DNA of 36,598 nucleotides, from assembly GCA_012512265.1 (NCBI GenBank), contig JAAZEM010000039.1:1-36598 (forward strand). The letters are read 5' to 3'. Positions within the stretch are counted from its first letter, which is position 1; each line of letters begins with the position of its first letter. Shown here piece by piece: positions 31,086-36,598 of this stretch. The notes beneath the pieces were generated by a model. The model saw only the letters and a list, made by a program, of their open reading frames with translations. It did not search any database and was not told the DNA's origin. Made by a program: the position numbers and the translations under genes. Source of the DNA: Armatimonadota bacterium (lineage in GTDB: Bacteria; Armatimonadota; JAAZEB01).

Positions 31086-32849
31086 CTATTTGCCCCCCAT
31101 TCCGGTGAGCGTGACGCCCTGGATGAAGTAGCGCTGGGCCAGGAAGAAGATCACCACCACGGGCAGCGTCATCAAGGTGCTGGCGGCCATCATCATGCCC
31201 CACTCTCCCCCATGCTCGCTACGGAATTGGAAGAGCCCCAATGCGAGTGGAGATAGCTCCTCGCGCCCGATGTAGATGAGCGGGCCCATGAAGTCGTTCC
31301 AGGTGCTCATGAAGGTGAAGATCGCCACCGTCGCGAGCGCCGGGCGCACCAGCGGGAGCATGATCCGCCAGTAGAGCCCGAAGAAGCCGCAGCCATCGAT
31401 CTTGGCGGCGTCCTCCAGGTCCGTCGGGATCCCGAGGAAGAACTGGCGGAGCAGGAAGATGTAGAACGCGCTTCCGAACCAGGCTCCCACCCAAAGCGGC
31501 TTCAGCGTGTCGTACCACCCCAGGCTCTTGAAGATGAGGAAGACGGGGATCATCGTCACCTGCCCCGGCAGCATCATTGTCGCCAGCAGGAGGGCGAAGA
31601 GAACGTCGCGCCCGTAGAAGCGGAGCCGAGCGAAGGCATAGGCGACCAAGCTGCACGCCAGCACCTGCCCCAGGATGTTGAGGATCACCAGGTAGACGCT
31701 GTTCCCCACGTAGCGCCAGAACGGGATGTAGCGCAGCGCCCGCCGGTAGTTGAGCGAGTACTTCGCGTAGGCCGCCATCAGAGGCGAGGTCCGCTCGATC
31801 CGCAGGCGCAGCCGAATCTCGTTCGCGGCGAGGGACGTGGCTCGCGCGCGCGGGTCGGGGCGCAACACCACCACCGGCTTCGTACGGTCGTCTGGCTCGG
31901 AGAAGCGCCACACCAGGTCGCGCCAGGAAGCGCGTTCCAGCCAAAACGCCTCTTCGGAGCGATAGACCGCGTCCGGCGTCTCCACTGTCAGGAAGAGGCG
32001 GTGCCACGAGTCATCCGAGTGCAGCCCGAGCGTGATGGAGTCTACCCACTCCCCCAGCGCGCCCGGCCGGGACAGATAGAGAGAGCGCTCCAGGAGAACC
32101 GGTCCAGCGCCCAAGTCGTAGCGTAGCAGCTGACCGGACTCGATCTCGACCGTCACCCGCCCACCCAGTTCCGCTGTTCCCGAGACCACCCGCCACCGGC
32201 CACTCTCGGCGGTGGAATCGACCCGGTCGTGGCGGGCGTCGCGCAGGCTCAGCTCACCAATGGCGCAGACGCGTGAGAGCCCTGTGGCCACTTTGCGCAG
32301 GCGTTCGGCGCTCACGTTCGCAGCGATGAACGTCTTCAGCCGGTCCGGCTGTTGCGCCACCTCATCGGGCAGGATGCGCGACAGCTCGTCCCACATGCCG
32401 TTGCGCAGAGCGCGCTCCCAGGTGGGATCGGTCACCACGTCAGCTACCGGCAGCGCCTCGGGGTGAAGGCTGCAGGCGCTGGCCAGGCAGGTATCCAGCC
32501 ACCGGGCAATCGCGTCGCGGTGCTCGCGCCACATCTCCGGGGCCATTCCGGCGGGGCGCTTCATCTCGTCGTAGTAATCGGGGTCCACGAAGGGAGAGCG
32601 CGAGGAATAGTGAGGCACCCGCGGGATCCACCGGGGCGGGAAGGCAGCAATCTCCCGCTCGTCCTTGAACGAGGTCGTAACCAGCCAGACGAAGGGGAAC
32701 GCGAAAAGGACGCATCCGGCAAGGAGCGCGAGATGGATGCCGGCCTGCCGGATCCATTCGCACCGGCGTCGGCGAGCGCGCGCCGAGTGCGCCGGCTCGA
32801 TCCGCGACCCGGGCCTCCCCTTCCCCTCGCCTCTACTTCTCCCCCTCAT
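31086..32849 (-). CDS. MalG-type sugar ABC permease with a ~300-residue periplasmic insert
   Basis: 587 residues, about twice the normal CUT1 MalG length. TM1 is at ~34-59 (AGIHLALLAGCVLFAFPFVW), preceded by a basic N-terminus. After FPPRWIP, where normal family members run straight to 'NYxxxL...NS', there is an insert of ~60-360. Its first half is helical (PEMWREHRDAIARWLDTCL) and its second half beta-rich with many Trp/Arg (WVDSITLGLHSDDSWHRLFL). The permease resumes at NYRRALRYIPFWRYVGNSVYL, and the ATPase-contact EAA loop is EDAAKIDGCGFFGLYWRIMLP (~480-500, last residues near the C-terminal core). ATG 32849 overlaps the preceding gene by 17 nt, and no Shine-Dalgarno is evident, so translation is probably coupled. 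Confidence 0.88.
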   Translation of the reverse strand: MRGRSRGEGKGRPGSRIEPAHSARARRRRCEWIRQAGIHLALLAGCVLFAFPFVWLVTTSFKDEREIAAFPPRWIPRVPHYSSRSPFVDPDYYDEMKRPAGMAPEMWREHRDAIARWLDTCLASACSLHPEALPVADVVTDPTWERALRNGMWDELSRILPDEVAQQPDRLKTFIAANVSAERLRKVATGLSRVCAIGELSLRDARHDRVDSTAESGRWRVVSGTAELGGRVTVEIESGQLLRYDLGAGPVLLERSLYLSRPGALGEWVDSITLGLHSDDSWHRLFLTVETPDAVYRSEEAFWLERASWRDLVWRFSEPDDRTKPVVVLRPDPRARATSLAANEIRLRLRIERTSPLMAAYAKYSLNYRRALRYIPFWRYVGNSVYLVILNILGQVLACSLVAYAFARLRFYGRDVLFALLLATMMLPGQVTMIPVFLIFKSLGWYDTLKPLWVGAWFGSAFYIFLLRQFFLGIPTDLEDAAKIDGCGFFGLYWRIMLPLVRPALATVAIFTFMSTWNDFMGPLIYIGREELSPLALGLFQFRSEHGGEWGMMMAASTLMTLPVVVIFFLAQRYFIQGVTLTGMGGK

Positions 32850-35208
32850 AGTACACCCACCGTTTCCCAAGCCGCAGCTGGAGCAGCGTCAGCGCCAGGA
32901 TGATCACGAAGAGGATCCAGGCGAGCGCCGAGGCGTAGCCCATTTTGAAGTAGCGGAAGGCGTTGTTGAAAAGATAGTAGACGTAGAAGAGCGTGGAGTC
33001 GACCGGGCCGCCACTCGTCATGATGTAAGCCTGCGTGAAGATCTGAAACGTGCCGATGACGCCCATGATCAGGTTGAAGAAGATGTAGGGCGAGAGCATC
33101 GGGATGGTCACGTGCCGGAAGGCGGCCCACCCGCCCGCGCCGTCGATTTCGGCGGCCTCGTAGAGCGTCTCGGGAATCCCCTTCAGGCCGGCCAGCCAGA
33201 TGATCATCCCTGCCCCGGCACCCCAGAGGCCCATCAGGAGAATCGAGGGTTTCGACCAAAGCTCGCTCTGCAGCCACTGCGGCCCGGTGATCCCGAAGAG
33301 GCGCTGGAGGGCGACGTTCACCAGTCCGAACTGAGGGTTGAGCACCCAGATCCAGAGGATGCTGCTCGCCACCGCGGGCACAATCGCCGGCAGGTAGTAG
33401 ATCGTCCGGTAAAACGCCATCCCCTTCACGCGCGCGTTCAGGAGCATCGCCACGCCCAGGCTCACCGCCATGCCGAGAGGCACGCCGAGCACCATGAAAA
33501 GAGTGTTTCCGAGCGACTTCCAGAAGAGCGGGTCGCGCGGGAGGGCGCGGTAGTTGTCCAGGCCGGCCCACGCCACCGGGTGGAGCACGTCGTACTCGCA
33601 GAAAGAGAGCAGGATCGAGGCGACCACCGGACCGGCGGTGAGAAGGAGGAACCCGGCGAGCCAGGGAGCAATGAAGAGGAAGCCCGCCAGGGTCTCGTGG
33701 CGCCCGGGCCTGCGCCGCTGGCGGAGGTCGCGGCGAAGCCCCCACCCGAACAGCCCCAGCCCCGCCAGGGAGAGCGCCGCCCCGATACCGATAGGAACGC
33801 GCGGATCCAGCGGCGGGTAGGGCTTACGCTTGTGGATGCGGTCGAGCGCCTTCTGGACGGCGCGGGTGCCCGCGTCGAGTGCCTGCCTGGGCGTGAGCTT
33901 CTTGTGGATCGCCAGATCCATGGCGCGCACGTGCTCGTCCCACAGCACCTGGCCGACGGGCGTGACCGGCCGGTAGCGCGACCGGTTCATCATCTCGAGC
34001 GCGAGGCGAAACGCGCGCGCGAACCGTGGATGGCGCGGGGCATACCGCTGGAGGACCGCTTCGTTGACGCGCTTATTCGGCGAGATCTCGGGCACGTAGA
34101 GCCGGCCCCAGGAGCGGTTCCAGCGATACTCCGCGTCCGCGATCAGGAGGCCGGCCTCCACGCTGGACATCCACTTGATAAACTCCCAGGCCTCTTCCGG
34201 ATGCTTCGCGCCGCGGGGAATCGCCCACGAGAATCCGCCGGACCAGGTGAGCGGCTCGCGGCCCTCGGGTACCGGCGGCGGGGCCACTCCGAAGTTGAAG
34301 TCCGGGCGCGTACTCGCGATGAAGTTGAGGACCGCGTTGCCGTCGATCTTCATCGCCACCTTGCCGGTGAGGAGCGGGTCGAGCTCGCCGCCCTGGAAAG
34401 TTGCCGTAAAGGCGTCGACCGCGGTCGCTCCGCCCAGGGCATCGTACACTCCAGTCACCCACTCCAGGGCGCCGACAATGGCCGGCTCGTTCAGGAGACA
34501 GGTCCGGCCATCCTCGCTCAGGAACCGCCCGCCGTTCTGCCATCCGTACAGATAGAGCCACGAGTTGCCATAGTTGGGCACGAAACCTACCCGCGTCAGG
34601 TTGCCCCGGGCATCGCGCCGGGTCATCTTGATGGCGTAGTGCTTCAGCTCGTGCCAGGTGCGTGGGGGGATCACCTCGCCGGCAGCGTCGACAAAGCCGG
34701 CCTGGCGCAACAGATCCTCGTTGTAGAAAAGGAGACGGTCGTCCGTGGAGTTGGGGATGGCATAGACCCTCCCCTCGTAAACCGCTTCGTTCCAGCAGGC
34801 AGGATAGTAGTCCTCGGCGCGGATCGCTCCGTCGCGGGCGATGAACTCATCGAGGGGCAGGAAGGCATCGCGCGCAGCCCAGCCGCCCACGCTGAAGCGG
34901 TCCCGGTTGATCACGTCGGGCGGGGAGCCTCCGGCGATGGCGGTCATCAGCTTCTGCTCGTCCATCTGCCCGCCGGCGGTGGACGTGACGATCTCGATAT
35001 GCGGGTGGCGGCGCTCAAACTCAGCGGCTGCCTGCTTATAGCCCTCGCGGTTCCACCAGCCCCACACGGTCAGCCGGACGCGGCGCTGTTCCCGCGCCAG
35101 CGTGGGGCTTGCGCTGGCTACCACGCACGCCATCCATGCCAGGAAGAGGACCACTACCCCGAGGCGGCGGCGCACGCACGCAAGACGACCATCCCAAGGC
35201 GCTCTCAT
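32833..35208 (-). CDS. Fusion of a CUT1 solute-binding protein with a MalF-type ABC permease
   Basis: 791 residues from ATG 35208, which starts a basic plus hydrophobic leader (~14-38). Residues ~45-460 form a complete family-1 solute-binding protein: LTVWGWWNREGYKQAAAEFE at the N-terminus, GGSPPDVINRDRF, WNEAVYEGRVYAIPNSTDDR and EEAWEFIKWMSSVEAG. A single helix (~472-490, IGIGAALSLAGLGLFGWGL) and a very basic loop (RRDLRQRRRPGRHE) join it to a full MalF-type permease (~503-791) with the EAA motif ETLYEAAEIDGAGGWAAFRH. The positive-inside pattern puts the binding protein outside and the permease correctly oriented. No stop or frameshift separates the halves. The partner MalG overlaps its 3' end. 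No ATP-binding subunit is encoded nearby, so a shared MsmX-type ATPase is implied. Confidence 0.92.
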   Translation of the reverse strand: MRAPWDGRLACVRRRLGVVVLFLAWMACVVASASPTLAREQRRVRLTVWGWWNREGYKQAAAEFERRHPHIEIVTSTAGGQMDEQKLMTAIAGGSPPDVINRDRFSVGGWAARDAFLPLDEFIARDGAIRAEDYYPACWNEAVYEGRVYAIPNSTDDRLLFYNEDLLRQAGFVDAAGEVIPPRTWHELKHYAIKMTRRDARGNLTRVGFVPNYGNSWLYLYGWQNGGRFLSEDGRTCLLNEPAIVGALEWVTGVYDALGGATAVDAFTATFQGGELDPLLTGKVAMKIDGNAVLNFIASTRPDFNFGVAPPPVPEGREPLTWSGGFSWAIPRGAKHPEEAWEFIKWMSSVEAGLLIADAEYRWNRSWGRLYVPEISPNKRVNEAVLQRYAPRHPRFARAFRLALEMMNRSRYRPVTPVGQVLWDEHVRAMDLAIHKKLTPRQALDAGTRAVQKALDRIHKRKPYPPLDPRVPIGIGAALSLAGLGLFGWGLRRDLRQRRRPGRHETLAGFLFIAPWLAGFLLLTAGPVVASILLSFCEYDVLHPVAWAGLDNYRALPRDPLFWKSLGNTLFMVLGVPLGMAVSLGVAMLLNARVKGMAFYRTIYYLPAIVPAVASSILWIWVLNPQFGLVNVALQRLFGITGPQWLQSELWSKPSILLMGLWGAGAGMIIWLAGLKGIPETLYEAAEIDGAGGWAAFRHVTIPMLSPYIFFNLIMGVIGTFQIFTQAYIMTSGGPVDSTLFYVYYLFNNAFRYFKMGYASALAWILFVIILALTLLQLRLGKRWVYYEGEK

Positions 35209-35287
35209 CCTGCCTGTAGCTATGGCACAATCCGCGCCGAAGTGCCGGGCGCCTCCTGCCGCGGGCGCGCGCCCGCCCGGCCGGTGC

Positions 35288-35959
35288 CTACGCGCGCGGC
35301 TTTGGCTTCCTCGGCCACCCCGGCGGCGGTTCCACCAATCCATAAATGCAGTGATCCTGGCCGGTCCGCACTGCCCATGCTGCGTCGCCATACGAGAAGT
35401 GCCAGAACTCATCGCGGCAGTTGCTAAAGCCGGCGCCGAGCATAGCGTCCAGAAGGATGCCTCGATTGCGTTGCGCTGAGGGACGCAGACCCTCGATCCA
35501 GGTGGGCGCCACTTCCCAACCGGTGAAGGGAGAGCGGAGGTCCGCCAGATGGCCGCTGGGCGTCAGCAGGTAGACATCCACCGCGGCGCCCGTGCAGTGT
35601 CCCGGAGGCGCCTTCTGGTCCACCGGCGCGAAGAAGCGGTTGGTCGCTCGACGAAGGGTGGCATAGCTCCAGGTGGGGTGCTCCTGACGGATGCGCTCGA
35701 AGTTGCGATCGTACATCTCGCGCTGCATCTCTAGCGTTCGCAGCGCTGTGCGCACCCACAGGCGATAGCCGGCCGGGAGCGCCGCCTGCGCGGCACGAAG
35801 CATCTCTGCTACCTGCTCGCGGAGGAAGGGGATCGCCTTCCGCGAAATACGCACCCCCGGGCAGTATCGCCGGATGTCCACCAGCGGCTCGCCGCACTCG
35901 CGCAGCGGCACGCGGTTTAGGGCCGAGATCGGCTCTGGAGCTCCTTTCTCACGACGCAT
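35288..35959 (-). CDS. D-Ala-D-Ala dipeptidase (VanX/DdpX-like, peptidase M15)
   Basis: 223 residues, no signal peptide, so probably cytoplasmic. Zinc ligands His121 and Asp128 (GHCTGAAVD) and His187 with catalytic Glu184 (EFWH) match the VanX pattern. Arg70/Thr71 (VRTALRTLEMQ) sits where the family has its conserved Arg. VanX-type enzymes split free D-Ala-D-Ala. In E. coli, ddpX accompanies an Opp-type dipeptide importer and serves cell-wall turnover. Here it is first in a probable operon with a sugar-type importer, its stop 79 nt before the fusion gene. A gram-negative-type housekeeping role is likelier than vancomycin resistance, since no vanH or vanA gene is present. The ATG at 35959 has AGGAAGG upstream. 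Confidence 0.88.
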   Translation of the reverse strand: MRREKGAPEPISALNRVPLRECGEPLVDIRRYCPGVRISRKAIPFLREQVAEMLRAAQAALPAGYRLWVRTALRTLEMQREMYDRNFERIRQEHPTWSYATLRRATNRFFAPVDQKAPPGHCTGAAVDVYLLTPSGHLADLRSPFTGWEVAPTWIEGLRPSAQRNRGILLDAMLGAGFSNCRDEFWHFSYGDAAWAVRTGQDHCIYGLVEPPPGWPRKPKPRA

Positions 35960-35996
35960 CGTTCACCCTTCCTGATAGCTCTTACCGTCGTTTCTC

Positions 35997-36025
35997 ATCA
36001 TACTCGCCGGCTGACAAGCCGTCAA
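35997..36025 (-). promoter_or_regulatory. Promoter of the dipeptidase/transporter operon
   Basis: On the minus strand: TTGACG (36025-36020), 17-nt spacer, TATGAT (36002-35997). Transcription should begin near 35990, giving a ~30-nt leader that includes AGGAAGG before the ATG at 35959. The operon would be dipeptidase, fusion protein, MalG. Confidence 0.8.
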
Positions 36026-36094
36026 GCGGGGCCGAGGCTCTCCGCCGGCCCCGCCATGCGGCAAAGCGGCGCTCGTGTGCGGGCCGCATTCTGT

Positions 36095-36124
36095 TTGCGT
36101 CTCACGCTTCGAGTGTGCTATAAT
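36095..36124 (+). promoter_or_regulatory. Promoter upstream of the Lrp/AsnC-type gene
   Basis: A perfect TATAAT at 36119-36124 with a weak -35 (TTGCGT at 36095-36100, 18-nt spacer). The ATG lies ~140 nt past the expected start, an unusually long leader for this window. The promoter diverges from the dipeptidase operon promoter, ~70 bp apart. Confidence 0.6.
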
Positions 36125-36224
36125 GAGCGTCAGAGCTCGCCTGGGTGTTTGGCGACGCCTCAGGACAGGCGCCGCTGCCATGCCGTCCAACCGGCTGCTT
36201 TCAGGCGCGCACTCCTGCCAATTA

Positions 36225-36246
36225 CAGGGCCGCCTGCGCGGCCCTG
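36225..36246 (+). terminator. Strong hairpin in the leader of the Lrp/AsnC-type gene
   Basis: CAGGGCCGC, loop CTGC, GCGGCCCTG: a perfect 9-bp stem ~95 nt after the expected transcription start and 26 nt before the ATG. GGTCGTTTAG follows, with a short T-run. It could be an attenuator, the end of a small RNA of about 115 nt, or part of a regulatory leader. I matched the leader to no riboswitch class I know. Confidence 0.4.
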
Positions 36247-36272
36247 GGTCGTTTAGCTGCCGCGAGGGCGGC

Positions 36273-36598
36273 ATGCCGGCGGCCCCGGAGGACGCGGAAG
36301 TGAAGGAGATCCTCAAGATTCTGGAGCGTGACTCGCGAGTCACGCCCGAGCAGATTGCCGAGATGACGGGGCGCGATGCGGGCGAAGTCGCACGCCTGAT
36401 TGCGGAAGCAGAGGCCGAGGGCATCATTCGCCGCTACAAGAGCGTCATCGATTGGGAACGCGCCGGGAATGAGCGCGTCCTGGCGTTCATTGACGTGCGC
36501 GTGCTCCCGGAGCCCAATCATGGGTTCGACGACATTGCCCGACGCATCTACCGCCATCCCGAGGTGCGCTCGGTCTACCTGGTCTCCGGCCAGAATGA
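36273..36598 (+). CDS. Lrp/AsnC-family transcriptional regulator, N-terminal part
   Basis: Partial: the frame runs off the window end after 108 codons. From ATG 36273: AEVKEILKILERDSRVTPEQ, then IAEMTGRDAGEVARLIAEAE as the winged HTH (first ~60 residues). GIIRRYKSVIDWERAG, then VLAFIDVRVLP and FDDIARRIYRHPEVRSVYLVSG follow as the start of the RAM ligand-binding domain. Lrp/AsnC proteins bind amino acids and form octamers on DNA. GTG at 36300 is an alternative start. The regulator is divergent from the dipeptidase/importer operon and may control it; that is inference from position only. Confidence 0.88.
   Translation, partial: MPAAPEDAEVKEILKILERDSRVTPEQIAEMTGRDAGEVARLIAEAEAEGIIRRYKSVIDWERAGNERVLAFIDVRVLPEPNHGFDDIARRIYRHPEVRSVYLVSGQN

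Noticed and set aside
32665-35427. A 920-codon open frame antisense to the importer genes
   Set aside because: It runs across two well-supported genes on the other strand and shows the composition of a reversed GC-rich frame, with no domain.
35288-35959. Vancomycin-resistance vanX
   Set aside because: No vanH, vanA/B ligase or vanRS genes are present; the chromosomal ddpX-like role fits better.

Overview
The window is GC-rich bacterial chromosome, densely coded on both strands. Its families point to an uncultivated Armatimonadota-like bacterium or a near relative in the Terrabacteria: a GH38-like hydrolase, a DUF6259-type glycosidase, a DUF6785-type membrane protein, UPF0182, lone AMMECR1, an M55 aminopeptidase and CUT1 sugar transport parts. 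That is an inference from family content; there is no rRNA or other marker here. I saw no tRNA, rRNA, CRISPR array, prophage or transposase gene.

Layout. 1-1743: the end of a PlsC-type acyltransferase, a MazG-like pyrophosphohydrolase, and a convergent protein of unknown function with barrel-sandwich and KOW-like parts. 1860-5125: a GH38-like hydrolase gene bracketed by two related repeat elements in opposite orientation (108 bp and 234 bp) with terminal inverted repeats, probably MITEs. 5164-5836: a small acidic protein and a receiver-only response regulator. 6032-14827: a UPF0182 membrane protein, a secreted polymer-forming (bactofilin-like) membrane protein, a DUF6785-like multispanning protein and a secreted esterase-like protein. 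15063-20428: a GT4 glycosyltransferase, a DppA-type D-aminopeptidase, then a probable operon of der, AMMECR1, a phasin-like protein and maf. 20545-29695: carbohydrate metabolism, with a five-bladed-propeller glycosidase-like protein, pfkA, a PfkB-family kinase, an alpha/beta hydrolase, a long transaldolase and a large secreted DUF6259-like glycosidase. 29960-31036: a UPF0200-like P-loop kinase and dCMP deaminase.

31086-36598 holds the most unusual content. On the minus strand, a strong promoter precedes a VanX-like D-Ala-D-Ala dipeptidase. Next comes a single protein joining a CUT1-type solute-binding protein to a MalF-type permease through an extra membrane helix. Last is a MalG-type permease with about 300 extra residues between its first two membrane helices. 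No ATPase gene is nearby. An Lrp/AsnC-type regulator is transcribed divergently, behind a leader of about 140 nt with a strong hairpin. I read this as a tethered-receptor importer coupled to a cytoplasmic peptidase or peptidoglycan-recycling enzyme; the substrate is unknown.

A second theme is transcription. Several genes (UPF0182, GT4, der, pfkA) have near-consensus sigma70-type promoters whose -10 box ends only 6-9 nt before the start codon. These mRNAs should be leaderless or almost so, while neighbouring genes in operons carry clear Shine-Dalgarno sequences.
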